Shown piece by piece: positions 28,671-38,366 of a stretch of DNA of 64,000 nt; position 1 is the first letter of the stretch; the number at the start of each line of letters is the position of its first letter. This DNA comes from Balneola sp. GTDB lineage: Bacteria > Bacteroidota > Rhodothermia > Balneolales > Balneolaceae. A program made the translations under genes and the position numbers. The DNA lies in assembly GCA_002720745.1 (NCBI GenBank), contig PBJO01000007.1, positions 59,591 through 123,590 on the forward strand, in the 5' to 3' direction. Under the pieces are notes generated by a model. It searched no databases, was not told the origin of the DNA, and was given only the letters and a program-made list of their open reading frames with translations.

Positions 28671-28812
28671 TATAGCTAAATGTAAGCGAATTAAGCAGGG
28701 ATTAGGCTATGTGTGTGATATGTATTTTTTCTATCTTCTTGCTTTAATAAGCATGGTATTTGCATGAATGAAATCATATAAATGATCCAGACCTAAAACA
28801 CATATAATCCGA

Positions 28813-31470
28813 ATGGCTTTTAAGACTTCATATCAAATACGGCAAGATTTTTTAGATTTTTTTGGTGCTAAAAATCACGCAATAGTATCTAGCTCACCAG
28901 TTATTCCAGCGGATGATCCTACTTTGTTATTTACAAATGCGGGTATGAATCAATTTAAGCCTTTATTTCTAGGCGAGCAAAAAACCTTGGCTTTTGAGGG
29001 TAAAGATTGGGTGCGTGCAGCCAATACTCAAAAATGTATTCGAGTCAGTGGTAAACATAATGATTTAGAAGAGGTAGGTCATGATACCTACCATCACACC
29101 TTGTTTGAAATGTTGGGTAACTGGTCATTTGGAGATTATTTTAAGCAGGAGGCCATTGCTTGGGCTTGGGAGCTGCTGGTAGATCGCTGGGAGTTGGATC
29201 CTTCTAGGATGTATGCCACTGTTTTTGGAGGTGATCAAGAGGATGGGTTAGAAGTTGATCAGGAAGCAATCGATTTGTGGAAAAGTCAAACCAGCATTGA
29301 TCATGCGCATATTCTAAAATGCGGAAAAAAAGATAATTTCTGGGAAATGGGGGAAACAGGCCCGTGTGGGCCTTGTTCGGAAATCCATATTGATTTGCGA
29401 TCCGAGCAGGAACGCGCAGAAGTAGATGGGGCAAGCTTGGTAAACAAAGATGACCCCAGAGTGATGGAGATTTGGAACCTCGTCTTTATACAGTTCAATA
29501 GGTTAAAGTCAGGCGAGCTGCAAACACTTCCTGCAAAACATGTAGACACAGGTATGGGCTTTGAACGAATTTGTGCGGTGATGCAAGCCAAAACCTCGAA
29601 TTATGACTCAGATGTATTTGGCCCGGTAATTGAGGCTATTTCCGATCGTGCAAACATACAATATGGAGAGGATGAATACACCGATATTGCTGTTCGTGTA
29701 ATTGCTGATCATATTCGTGCGGTAGCATTTAGTGTGGCCGATGGGGCTTCACCTTCGAATGACGGAAGGGGGTATGTGGTACGTAGAATATTGAGGCGGG
29801 CCATACGATATGCCTGGGATCGATTGGGGATTAAAGAGCCCTTTCTGTATGAATTAGTACTGGTGTTAGGTCGGCAATTCGAAGGAGTCTTCCCTGAGTT
29901 GGTAGCCCAGCAAGCTTATATTGAAAAAGTGGTGCATTCTGAAGAAAACAGTTTTATAAGAACCTTAGGACAGGGTATTGCGTTATTTGAACAAATGACA
30001 GAACATAGTAAAATACTCACTGGAGAGGATGCATTTAAGCTTCATGATACCTACGGATTCCCTATTGATTTAACCCAACTGATGGCCAGAGAAAAGGGGT
30101 TACAGGTTGATGTAGCTGGCTTTGATGAGCGTATGGATGAGCAAAAGACTCGGGCTAGAGCGGCTGGATCTTTTTCTGTGGACCATAATGAGAAAGGGCA
30201 GTGGAACTGGCTTGCAGGAAAAGAAACATCATCGGAGTTTATTGGCTACGATCAACTAAGCAGTTCAACCAGTATTCTAGCTTATCGGAAAGTAGAAGAT
30301 ACCTTTCATTTATTACTTGAAAAAAACCCCTTTTATGCCGAAGGCGGTGGTCAGGTAAGTGATCAAGGGGTATTGAAACAAGCCGGTCAAGAGTATGCGG
30401 TTATTGACGTTCAAAAAAGTCCTTATGGGTCAGTATTGGTTGTAAAGCAACTCTCGGACCTAGGTCAGCCGGTAGAAGCCAAGGTGAATAGGGTGTCCCG
30501 GGCGTATACCTGTGCAAATCATTCAGCTACTCACTTGTTGCAAGCCGCACTTATTGAGGTTTTGGGCCCCCATGTAGCCCAGAAAGGTTCCTTAGTCAAC
30601 CAGGACTATCTTCGCTTCGATTTTACACACTTTGAAGCGATGACTAAGCAGCAAATATTAGATGTTCAGACTTTGGTAAACGAAAAAATAAGAGCGAATA
30701 TACCACTGGAAGAAGACAGAGAAATCCCTATTGAGCAGGCAAAAAAGCGGGGCGCAAGAATGCTCTTTGGTGAAAAATATGGGGATAAAGTTCGTGTTAT
30801 CACCTTTGATTCGGATTATTCCATTGAATTATGTGGTGGAACACATGTGCAGAATACCGGGGAAATTGGATTTTTCAAAATTGTCCATGAAAGTTCAGTG
30901 GCAGCAGGTATTCGCCGAATCGAGGCACTAACGGCTTTAGGGGCTGAACAGTGGGTCGCAGAGCAAGAAAGTGACCTACAAACAGTGGCAAATCTATTGG
31001 GTACTTCCAACGAAGTTGCGGAATCTATTGAGCGTTTACAAGCCGATAAAAAAGAGTTAGAGCGTAAAGTAGATGCGTTGATTCAGGCTAAAGCTATTGT
31101 TAGTCAACAGACTCTTATGAATTCGGCAGAACAATTGGACAACGGAATTAAATGGGTATGTGGACATATAGAATCCGTTAATATGGATACTCTTAAAAGT
31201 ATCGGATATAGTATATTAAATGAAACACCTAATATGACTGTTAGTACTATATTTTCGCATGATGAAGACTCGGGTAAAGTGTTTATACTGGCAACTGTTA
31301 CCGAGGACCTGATTCAAACAGGATTGAAAGCGGGGGCTATTGTAGGAAAATTAGGTCGAATAATTGGTGGGGGCGGTGGTGGCCAGCCAAGTTTAGCTAC
31401 GGCTGGAGGATCAAAACCTGAAGCTATACCTGAGGCAATTACAGCCGCTAGGAGCATGCTAACGGACTAA
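28813..31470 (+). CDS. alaS: Alanine--tRNA ligase
   Basis: A class II synthetase charging tRNA-Ala, with an editing domain against Ser and Gly. The N-terminal catalytic motifs are NAGMNQFKPLFLG, the segment RAANTQKCIRVSGKHNDLEEVG, FEMLGNWSFGDYFK and DTGMGFERICAVMQ. The editing domain has the zinc ligands HSATHLLQAAL and CGGTHVQNTGEIG. The C-Ala domain contains the glycine-rich GRIIGGGGGGQPSLATAGG. At 885 residues it is complete. It has its own upstream region and is followed by a gene-free gap. Confidence 0.97.
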   Translation: MAFKTSYQIRQDFLDFFGAKNHAIVSSSPVIPADDPTLLFTNAGMNQFKPLFLGEQKTLAFEGKDWVRAANTQKCIRVSGKHNDLEEVGHDTYHHTLFEMLGNWSFGDYFKQEAIAWAWELLVDRWELDPSRMYATVFGGDQEDGLEVDQEAIDLWKSQTSIDHAHILKCGKKDNFWEMGETGPCGPCSEIHIDLRSEQERAEVDGASLVNKDDPRVMEIWNLVFIQFNRLKSGELQTLPAKHVDTGMGFERICAVMQAKTSNYDSDVFGPVIEAISDRANIQYGEDEYTDIAVRVIADHIRAVAFSVADGASPSNDGRGYVVRRILRRAIRYAWDRLGIKEPFLYELVLVLGRQFEGVFPELVAQQAYIEKVVHSEENSFIRTLGQGIALFEQMTEHSKILTGEDAFKLHDTYGFPIDLTQLMAREKGLQVDVAGFDERMDEQKTRARAAGSFSVDHNEKGQWNWLAGKETSSEFIGYDQLSSSTSILAYRKVEDTFHLLLEKNPFYAEGGGQVSDQGVLKQAGQEYAVIDVQKSPYGSVLVVKQLSDLGQPVEAKVNRVSRAYTCANHSATHLLQAALIEVLGPHVAQKGSLVNQDYLRFDFTHFEAMTKQQILDVQTLVNEKIRANIPLEEDREIPIEQAKKRGARMLFGEKYGDKVRVITFDSDYSIELCGGTHVQNTGEIGFFKIVHESSVAAGIRRIEALTALGAEQWVAEQESDLQTVANLLGTSNEVAESIERLQADKKELERKVDALIQAKAIVSQQTLMNSAEQLDNGIKWVCGHIESVNMDTLKSIGYSILNETPNMTVSTIFSHDEDSGKVFILATVTEDLIQTGLKAGAIVGKLGRIIGGGGGGQPSLATAGGSKPEAIPEAITAARSMLTD

Positions 31471-31825
31471 GTTAATCTTTTGAATCGCTTTAATTGGTTC
31501 ATTGATGAGTATTATTTACCTGTTCCAGTGGTTACACTTATCTGCCTGGCTGATTAATCCAACATCACACTGAACGAATGGGAACAAAATCCCAACATAA
31601 ACCCCGCATATTTTGATGAAAATTCGGTATATTATAAGACTATAATCTTTGTGATTACTTGAGTGACCCATTGAAGATATGTAGTTGAATAGTTAAGTAA
31701 ATAGATTCAATCGCATAATGGATACAACGTGACCAAATAGACATGAACAAGCTTGCGCTTATTGAAGTCTATAAAGCGCGTATTATAAAATTAAGCATCT
31801 ACTTATTACTGTAAAACACAATAGA
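31471..31825 (+). other. Gene-free gap of 355 bases between alaS and pdhA
   Basis: No intact gene is visible. In one plus frame (about 31471-31662) a translation with only one internal stop has non-random-looking pieces (NWFIDEYYLPVPV, NEWEQNPNINPAYFDENSVY) and may be the relic of a gene, but I recognise no family. An ATG at 31743 opens a 23-codon frame that I do not think is real. The region presumably carries the pdh operon promoter. Confidence 0.4.
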
Positions 31826-32926
31826 ATGGCGAAAAAAGGAACATCTGATATTCGATTTGCTCCTACAGGAATGGAAAGTCCTGAGAAAGGAGGAGTCCAA
31901 AAAGGGGTAGATTTACCTGCAGCAACTAGAAAGAAGCATAAAAGTCTTGGTCTTACGACCCAGCATCTTAAAGATATGTATCAGCAAATGTATCTTCAGA
32001 GACGCTTCGAAGAGCGAGCAATGCAGCAGTATCAAAAAGGTAAGTTCGGTGGCTTCTTGCATCTCTATATAGGACAAGAAGCGATATCTACGGGGACAGT
32101 ATTTGCTTTTAACAATGATGACGATATCATCACTGCATATAGAGATCACGGGTGGGGACTCTGTCGAGGCATCAGTGCAAATGAGGGGATGGCTGAGTTG
32201 TTTGGTAAAGCCACAGGCTGTTCTGGAGGCAAGGGTGGGTCAATGCACTTTGCCAATGTAAAAGAACATTTTTGGGGTGGCTATGGAATCGTTGGTGGTC
32301 ACATACCCATCGCAAGCGGACTTGCCTTCGCAAATAAATATAACAGTAATGGACGAATTTCAGCTTGCTTCTTTGGTGATGGAGCAGTTGATCAGGGCGC
32401 CTTGCATGAAACTATGAATTTAGCCCAGTTATGGAAGCTTCCTACCATATTTGTAGTTGAGAATAACGGGTATTCAATGGGTACAGCTGCAAAACGACAT
32501 ACAGTAGCGGAAATTGTTGATCGTGCGAAAGGTTATGGGATGAAATCAGCGGTTATTAATGGGATGGACGTATTTTCTGTGTTTGAGAAAATGAAAGAGA
32601 TAGCCGAAGATGTGCGGAAACATTCGGAACCCTGGTTTGTCGAGATTCGCACCTATCGCTACCGGGGACATTCTATGTCGGATCCGCAAAAGTATAGAAC
32701 CAAAGAAGAATTAGAAGAGTATCAAAGCATAGACCCAATTGAACGTCTAAAGTCGTATATGCTTCAGGAGAAGTTGTTCAAACAGTCAGATATCGATTCC
32801 ATTGAAGAGGGCGTTGAGAAGGAAGTGCTGGCTGCGGTTAGTTTTGCAGATGAGTCTCCATTCCCCGAGGAATCCGAGTTATATACCGACATGTTTGTTG
32901 AAGACAATCCTTATTTTCACGTATAA
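31826..32926 (+). CDS. pdhA: Pyruvate dehydrogenase E1 component, alpha subunit
   Basis: The thiamine-diphosphate-binding half of the E1 heterotetramer that decarboxylates pyruvate and acetylates the lipoyl group of E2. Evidence: the start of the conserved domain MYLQRRFEERAMQQYQKGKFGGFLHLY, GQEAISTG, the cofactor motif from GDGAVDQGALHETMN to FVVENN, and the RYRGHSMSDPQKYRTKEE phosphorylation-loop region. The first 40 residues are a basic, variable extension. E1beta follows after 14 bases. The strong GHSMSDP and GGSMHFA motifs favour pyruvate over branched-chain 2-oxoacids. Confidence 0.95.
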   Translation: MAKKGTSDIRFAPTGMESPEKGGVQKGVDLPAATRKKHKSLGLTTQHLKDMYQQMYLQRRFEERAMQQYQKGKFGGFLHLYIGQEAISTGTVFAFNNDDDIITAYRDHGWGLCRGISANEGMAELFGKATGCSGGKGGSMHFANVKEHFWGGYGIVGGHIPIASGLAFANKYNSNGRISACFFGDGAVDQGALHETMNLAQLWKLPTIFVVENNGYSMGTAAKRHTVAEIVDRAKGYGMKSAVINGMDVFSVFEKMKEIAEDVRKHSEPWFVEIRTYRYRGHSMSDPQKYRTKEELEEYQSIDPIERLKSYMLQEKLFKQSDIDSIEEGVEKEVLAAVSFADESPFPEESELYTDMFVEDNPYFHV

Positions 32927-32940
32927 AAAAATAAATTACG

Positions 32941-33918
32941 ATGGCAGTTTTACAATTTAGAGAAGCAATTAAGCACGCGATTGATGAGGAAATGTCTCGT
33001 GATGAACGAGTTTTCATTATGGGCGAGGAAGTTGCCGAGTATAATGGTGCATATAAAGTAACCGAAGGTTTGTTAGATAAATATGGGTATTGGCGTGTAA
33101 TTGACACTCCCATCTCTGAACTGGGTTTTGCTGGGCTTGGAGTTGGGGCCGCTATGAATGGTCTTAGACCGATCGTTGAATTTATGACCTTTAACTTTGC
33201 AGTACTTGCTGCAGATCAGATAATAAATCATGCAACTAAGGTAAAATACATGACGGGTGGTCAAGCCGATTGCCCTATTGTTTTTCGTGGCCCAAATGCC
33301 TCAGCTGGACAATTAGGAGCGACTCACTCGGTGGCCTATGATTCTATGTATGCTCAATTCCCAGGACTAAAAGTTATCTATGTTTCAGAGCCTAACGATG
33401 CAAAAGGACTTATGAAATCAGCCATAAGAGATCATAATCCTGTTCTTTTTATGGAGTCAGAGCAAATGTATGGGTTAAAGGGAGAAGTTTCTGATGAAGA
33501 AGATTTCATCATACCCATTGGGAAAGGAAAAATTAAACGAGAAGGATCTGATGTAACCCTTGTTGCACATGGGAAGATGTATCACTTTGCTGTTAAAGCT
33601 GCAAATGAATTGGCAAAAGATGGAATTGAATGTGAAATCATTGATCCAAGAACAGTTAAACCTTTGGATTTAAAATTAATAGTACAATCGGTCAAAAAAA
33701 CCAATCGTTGTGTAGTCATTGATGAAGCACATCCATTTGCTGGTCTAGCTGCTGAAATTGGTTTTTTAATTCAACGTGAAGCATTTGATTATCTTGATGC
33801 ACCGGTATTACGAGTCTGTTTACCAGATGTAAATGCACCATTTTCAAAACCCTTATTCGATGCGTGGCTGCCGAGTCCAAAAAATATTATTGACGCCGTT
33901 AAACAGGTGAGCTATTAA
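32941..33918 (+). CDS. pdhB: Pyruvate dehydrogenase E1 component, beta subunit
   Basis: The second E1 subunit, with the pyrimidine-binding part of the TPP site. Motifs: FIMGEEVAEYNGAYKVTEGL with the catalytic Glu region, DTPISELGFAGLGVGAAMNG, RPIVEFMTFNFAVLAADQI, GPNASAGQLGATHS and the C-terminal EIIDPRTVKPLD. The length of 325 residues is standard. It sits between pdhA and pdhC with short gaps, in one operon. Confidence 0.96.
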   Translation: MAVLQFREAIKHAIDEEMSRDERVFIMGEEVAEYNGAYKVTEGLLDKYGYWRVIDTPISELGFAGLGVGAAMNGLRPIVEFMTFNFAVLAADQIINHATKVKYMTGGQADCPIVFRGPNASAGQLGATHSVAYDSMYAQFPGLKVIYVSEPNDAKGLMKSAIRDHNPVLFMESEQMYGLKGEVSDEEDFIIPIGKGKIKREGSDVTLVAHGKMYHFAVKAANELAKDGIECEIIDPRTVKPLDLKLIVQSVKKTNRCVVIDEAHPFAGLAAEIGFLIQREAFDYLDAPVLRVCLPDVNAPFSKPLFDAWLPSPKNIIDAVKQVSY

Positions 33919-33943
33919 CATAAACATTGCAAATAATTAAGCT

Positions 33944-35203
33944 ATGGCCATTAAGATTGAAATGCCAAAACTCAGTGATACCATGGAAGAAGGGGTAATC
34001 TCCAAATGGAATGTCAACGAAGGGGATGAGGTATCAGCTGGTGACATCATCGCTGAAGTAGAAACCGATAAAGCAACTATGGATGTGGAAGTATTCGATC
34101 CTGGTACAGTTTTGAGGATTGTGCCAGGTGAAGGAGATGCGGTACCGTTGGGTGGGCTTATTGCTATCATCGGTGAAGCAGATGAAGATATATCATCTTT
34201 GCTAGAAGACACTTTTACTGCCACTGCTGATTCTATTATTACATCTAAACAAGATAAAGCCACAACTAATGAAGAAACAGTCGACACCCCAGCTTATATT
34301 GTTGCCTCACCATCAGAGGACGGCCGAATTAAGGCTAGCCCGTTGGCCAAGAAAATCGCTGCGGATAAAGGAGTAGATTTAAATAGCATTGTTGGCTCTG
34401 GACCTGATGGAAGAATAGTTAAAAAAGACGTTGAAACTGCTCAAAGCATCACAACTAGTACCTTGACCCGTCCAGGTGCGCCAGAGCCAATTCCGGAATC
34501 GACAATCAAAAGTTTCTCTTCGCTAGCTTCACAAGAGGTTAAAGTAACCCAAATGCGTAAGGTAATTGCAAAACGCCTCTCTGAAAGTAAGTTTAGCAAC
34601 CCGCACTTTTATGAGACGATAGATATAGATATGAAAGCTGCGATTGAGGCCAGAATGCAGCTAAAGGATAAAATGGACATTAAAGTTAGCTTTAATGATG
34701 TAGTTGTAAAAGCATCAGCAATTGCATTATCGAGACATCAGGCAATCAATAGTTCTTGGATGGGGGATACGATCATAGAGCATGGCGATGTGCACATTGC
34801 AGTAGCTGTAGCCATTGAAGAAGGCTTAATGACACCAGTAATTAGACATGTAGATAAAAAAGGTCTGATTCAAATATCCTCCGAAACACGCGAGCTTGCA
34901 AGTTTGGCAAGAGATCGAAAGTTAGCATCTGAGCAAATGGAGGGAAGTACATTTACCATCAGTAACTTGGGTATGTTTGGGATAGAAGAATTTACTGCTA
35001 TCATCAATCCTCCCAATGCTTGTATTCTAGCAGTTGGTGCCATAAGAGACGTTCCTGTGGTAGATAATGGTGCATTGGTGCCTGGTAAGCGTATGAAAGT
35101 TACCTTATCTAGTGATCATCGCATTGTGGATGGTGCCAAAGCTGCAGATTTCTTAAACACTCTACGCTCACTTATCGAAAATCCACTCTCGATGTTACTC
35201 TAA
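33944..35203 (+). CDS. pdhC: Dihydrolipoyllysine acetyltransferase (pyruvate dehydrogenase E2)
   Basis: The core of the pyruvate dehydrogenase complex; it transfers the acetyl group from lipoyl-lysine to CoA. One lipoyl domain (residues 1-78) has the lipoylated Lys43 in ETDKATMD. A peripheral-subunit binding domain is at about 127-163 (KASPLAKKIAADKGVDL, GSGPDGRIVKKDVE). The catalytic domain ends in SSDHRIVDGAKAADF with His392 as the catalytic His. Flexible Ala/Thr/Ser/Pro linkers separate them. Two or three lipoyl domains are common elsewhere; here there is one. No E3 (lpd) gene is in the window. Confidence 0.95.
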   Translation: MAIKIEMPKLSDTMEEGVISKWNVNEGDEVSAGDIIAEVETDKATMDVEVFDPGTVLRIVPGEGDAVPLGGLIAIIGEADEDISSLLEDTFTATADSIITSKQDKATTNEETVDTPAYIVASPSEDGRIKASPLAKKIAADKGVDLNSIVGSGPDGRIVKKDVETAQSITTSTLTRPGAPEPIPESTIKSFSSLASQEVKVTQMRKVIAKRLSESKFSNPHFYETIDIDMKAAIEARMQLKDKMDIKVSFNDVVVKASAIALSRHQAINSSWMGDTIIEHGDVHIAVAVAIEEGLMTPVIRHVDKKGLIQISSETRELASLARDRKLASEQMEGSTFTISNLGMFGIEEFTAIINPPNACILAVGAIRDVPVVDNGALVPGKRMKVTLSSDHRIVDGAKAADFLNTLRSLIENPLSMLL

Positions 35204-35209
35204 ACTGAT

Positions 35210-35914
35210 ATGCTAAAAGGCGTTATACTTGCAGGTGGTACGGGGTCGCGTTTATACCCGCTAACTAAGGTAACTAACAAGCATTTGTTACCTGTAGGCA
35301 ATAAACCAATGATTTTTCACCCCATTGAAAAGCTTACGGGACTCGGCATTCAAGACATATTAATTGTCACAGGTACAGAACACATGGGTGACGTAGTGAA
35401 CTTATTAGGATCCGGTGCTGGGTACAATTGCCGATTCACCTACAAAGTTCAGGATCAAGCAGGAGGAATTGCTCAGGCCTTAGGTTTAGCTGAGAACTTT
35501 GCTGGTAATGATCCTATTGTGGTTATTTTAGGTGATAACATTTTTGAGGATAATTTAAAGGAAGCCGCAAGCACATATTTGGGTGAAGGAGCAATGATAC
35601 TGCTTAAACAGGTTCCAGATCCTCAACGATATGGAGTGGCCATACTTGATGGTGATGTAGTTACCGAAATACAGGAAAAACCGGTAGCTCCAACTACCTC
35701 GTATGCGGTTACCGGTATCTACTTTTATGACGCAAAGGTTTTTTCAGTCATCCGTAATCTAAAACCCTCTAAACGTGGTGAATTAGAAATTACCGATGTG
35801 AATAATCACTATATTCAACAAAAGCAGATGAAAAGTGCGTTGTTAGAGGGGTGGTGGACCGATGCGGGTACCCCAGATTCATATCGGTTAGCTAATCAAT
35901 TGACCATGGAGTAA
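35210..35914 (+). CDS. rmlA: Glucose-1-phosphate thymidylyltransferase, short type
   Basis: Makes dTDP-glucose from dTTP and glucose 1-phosphate, the first step of dTDP-L-rhamnose synthesis. The nucleotide-binding motif GVILAGGTGSRLYPLTK is at residues 4-20, followed by KHLLPVGNKPM, VILGDNIFEDN and GWWTDAGTPDSY. At 234 residues it lacks the C-terminal allosteric extension of the 290-residue enteric RmlA and belongs to the shorter branch. It starts 6 bases after pdhC, and its TAA overlaps the rmlD ATG, so it is the lead gene of an rmlADCB block. Confidence 0.9.
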   Translation: MLKGVILAGGTGSRLYPLTKVTNKHLLPVGNKPMIFHPIEKLTGLGIQDILIVTGTEHMGDVVNLLGSGAGYNCRFTYKVQDQAGGIAQALGLAENFAGNDPIVVILGDNIFEDNLKEAASTYLGEGAMILLKQVPDPQRYGVAILDGDVVTEIQEKPVAPTTSYAVTGIYFYDAKVFSVIRNLKPSKRGELEITDVNNHYIQQKQMKSALLEGWWTDAGTPDSYRLANQLTME

Positions 35915-36780
35915 TGAAGTTTCTTATAACGGGTGCAGGCGGGCAACTTGGTAGAGGATGGCAAAGGAGTCTTGAAAGTCACCCTATTGATGAATTTATT
36001 GCACTCAACAGGCAAGAGCTAGATATTTGTAATTCAGAGACTATAAGAAAAGTTTTTACTGAATATAAACCTGATGTGTGTATAAATACTGCGGCCTATA
36101 CGCATGTAGACAAGGCCGAAAAGGAACATGATGAGGCTTATAGAGGAAACGTATTAGGGCCTCAATTACTGGCAGAAGCCTGTGCCCAGAGAGGAATCCG
36201 ACTTGTACATTATTCTACTGATTATGTTTTCTCGGGTAAACTATCTGATCGGGAAATATATAATAATGGTTATCCTGAAGAGGCCCCAACCAATCCGGTT
36301 AATCAATACGGGGCTAGTAAATTGGCAGGTGAAAAAGTGGTAGTATCTGCCTTACCTTCCGCACTTATTGCCCGAGTCTCCTGGCTGTGTGGTTTGGATG
36401 GTAATAATTTTATTAAAAGCATCATTCATGGGGCTAAAAGTTTTGGTCAACTTAAGGTAGTTAACGATCAATTTGGGATACCTAGCTTTGTGCCTTACAT
36501 TATTGAACAGACCCGTTTCTTATTACATTCTAGAAACTCAGGATTGTATCATTTAGGAAGTAAAGGATGTATTACTTGGTATGATTTCGCAAAAAAAATT
36601 ATTGAGTATGCTCAACTTAATGTACCTATTGAGGCTGTAGATTGTTCTACATTCCCAACCCAAGCCCAGCGTCCTTATTTTTCCAAGCTTTCTACAAGTA
36701 AATTAGAAGCAACAGGAATGTCCGTACCTTCTTGGGAAATTGGTTGTAAAACCTTAGTATCAGATTTAATTAAAGCATAA
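35914..36780 (+). CDS. rmlD: dTDP-4-dehydrorhamnose reductase
   Basis: Reduces dTDP-4-keto-L-rhamnose to dTDP-L-rhamnose with NAD(P)H, the last step of the pathway. A short-chain dehydrogenase fold is shown by the N-terminal FLITGAGGQLGRGW, the NTAAYTHVDKAEKE motif, HYSTDYVFSG, and the catalytic YxxxK in NQYGASKLAGEKVV. The length of 288 residues is normal. Translation is coupled to rmlA through a TAATG overlap. Confidence 0.94.
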   Translation: MKFLITGAGGQLGRGWQRSLESHPIDEFIALNRQELDICNSETIRKVFTEYKPDVCINTAAYTHVDKAEKEHDEAYRGNVLGPQLLAEACAQRGIRLVHYSTDYVFSGKLSDREIYNNGYPEEAPTNPVNQYGASKLAGEKVVVSALPSALIARVSWLCGLDGNNFIKSIIHGAKSFGQLKVVNDQFGIPSFVPYIIEQTRFLLHSRNSGLYHLGSKGCITWYDFAKKIIEYAQLNVPIEAVDCSTFPTQAQRPYFSKLSTSKLEATGMSVPSWEIGCKTLVSDLIKA

Positions 36781-36791
36781 CGGTTAGGTGT

Positions 36792-37340
36792 ATGAGAATT
36801 CATGAAACTACGTTATCGGGCGTTAAAGTATTAGAATTAAAGCTCTATGAAGACAACCGTGGTTATTTTAAAGAAATACATCGTAATGCTTGGTCTGATG
36901 ATTTAGGGCTAGTTAGTGATTTTGTTCAGGATAATATTTCTATGTCTTATCAAGGTACTATTAGGGGGCTACATTATCAAAAAGAAAAGCCACAGGCTAA
37001 GCTAATTCAGTGTATTAGCGGCTGTATACTAGATGTCGCAGTTGATTTGAGAAAAAAATCCTCGACCTTTGGTCAGTATTATTCGACAGTTTTATCCGAA
37101 AAAAATCATAAACAATTGTATATCCCTGAGGGATTTGCACATGGTTTTTCTGTGTTAAGTGAGCAAGCTATTGTCCATTATAAATGTTCTCGATATCACG
37201 ATAATGCCTCTGAGCGTGGTATCCGCTGGGATGACCCACTAATTCACATTGACTGGGAAATAAGTAAGCCCATACTATCTGAGAAAGATCGACGTTTACC
37301 ACTTTTTTCATCACTTAAAGAAGAAGATATATTTTTATGA
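36792..37340 (+). CDS. rmlC: dTDP-4-dehydrorhamnose 3,5-epimerase
   Basis: A cupin-fold epimerase acting between RmlB and RmlD. It shows the opening VLELKLYEDNRGYFKEI, QDNISMSYQGTIRGLHYQ with the catalytic His, CILDVAVDLRKKSSTFGQY, and YIPEGFAHGFSVLSE with the family's conserved aromatic and acidic residues. It has 182 residues. The stop overlaps the rmlB start (ATGA at 37337). Confidence 0.95.
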   Translation: MRIHETTLSGVKVLELKLYEDNRGYFKEIHRNAWSDDLGLVSDFVQDNISMSYQGTIRGLHYQKEKPQAKLIQCISGCILDVAVDLRKKSSTFGQYYSTVLSEKNHKQLYIPEGFAHGFSVLSEQAIVHYKCSRYHDNASERGIRWDDPLIHIDWEISKPILSEKDRRLPLFSSLKEEDIFL

Positions 37341-38362
37341 AACTAATAATAACGGGTGGGGCAGGATTCATTGGTTCAAATTTAATACTTCACTTGTGTG
37401 AGAAATATCCTGAGTGGACTATTTGTAATATAGATAAACTAACCTATGCGTCGGACCGAAATTATTTAAATCCAATTAAGCATTCTGAGCGATATCACTT
37501 CAAAAAGCTTGATCTATTAGATAGACTAGCGACTCAAGACGTGGTAAATAGCTTTAGACCCAATGCAGTAATACATTTAGCAGCCGAATCACATGTAGAC
37601 AATTCTATTCAGGGGCCTGAACCATTTATACAATCCAATGTGGTGGGTACCTTTAATATTTTGGAAGTATGCAGGCAGCTTTGGATGCAAGAGCCGGAAG
37701 AATTTCCCAACGCACGTTTTCTACATGTCTCAACCGATGAAGTCTATGGAGAACTAAAGGAGGATGGCTATTTTACAGAGCAGACTCCCTATGCTCCAAA
37801 TTCACCTTATTCAGCTTCAAAAGCCGCTAGTGATTTTATTGTTCGTTCATATTTTCAAACGTATGGGATGAATGTAGTAACAACTAATTGTTCGAATAAC
37901 TACGGGCCACATCAACATGATGAGAAATTAATACCTACAGTAATCCGATGTGCAATGCAGCTCAAAGAAATTCCTGTTTATGGAAAGGGTGAAAATATTC
38001 GAGACTGGTTATTTGTTACAGATCATTGTATTGCCATTGAACAGGTTTTTGAAACGGGTAAAGCTGGTGAAACCTACAATATTGGGGGGAATAATGAATG
38101 GAAAAATATCGAATTGGTTCATAAGATTTGTGATATCCTAAACAAACATATAGCCAAAGGTCCTGAGGGCGACTATAATAATCTGATTTCATTTGTTACA
38201 GACCGTTTAGGTCATGATTTTCGCTATGCCATCGATGCATCAAAAATTAAGAATGAGTTGGGGTGGGAGCCAAATCCTAATTTCGATGGCATGTTAGAGG
38301 AAACGGTATTGTGGTATATAAACAAATATAAATCACTACTTAAAATCACTGTAAATTCATAA
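37337..38362 (+). CDS. rmlB: dTDP-glucose 4,6-dehydratase
   Basis: An NAD-dependent short-chain dehydrogenase/reductase that forms dTDP-4-keto-6-deoxyglucose. The Rossmann motif GGAGFIGSN is at residues 7-15, with HLAAESHVDNSI, the catalytic STDEVYGEL (Asp-Glu pair about 134-135) and Y158SASK162, and TNCSNNYGPHQ. At 341 residues it is complete. The order A-D-C-B with overlaps suggests equal expression; the rhamnose is probably for cell-surface polysaccharide, although no glycosyltransferase is nearby. Confidence 0.96.
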   Translation: MKLIITGGAGFIGSNLILHLCEKYPEWTICNIDKLTYASDRNYLNPIKHSERYHFKKLDLLDRLATQDVVNSFRPNAVIHLAAESHVDNSIQGPEPFIQSNVVGTFNILEVCRQLWMQEPEEFPNARFLHVSTDEVYGELKEDGYFTEQTPYAPNSPYSASKAASDFIVRSYFQTYGMNVVTTNCSNNYGPHQHDEKLIPTVIRCAMQLKEIPVYGKGENIRDWLFVTDHCIAIEQVFETGKAGETYNIGGNNEWKNIELVHKICDILNKHIAKGPEGDYNNLISFVTDRLGHDFRYAIDASKIKNELGWEPNPNFDGMLEETVLWYINKYKSLLKITVNS

Positions 38363-38366
38363 AAGT

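Noticed and set aside
31743-31814. 23-codon frame starting MNKLALIEVYKARI before pdhA
   Set aside because: Very short, no start context and no overlap with the next gene; likely chance in AT-rich DNA.
33937-34287. 116-codon frame opposite pdhC
   Set aside because: It mirrors the lipoyl domain and linker in the antisense frame; Ser/Thr/Val-rich shadow without independent start context.
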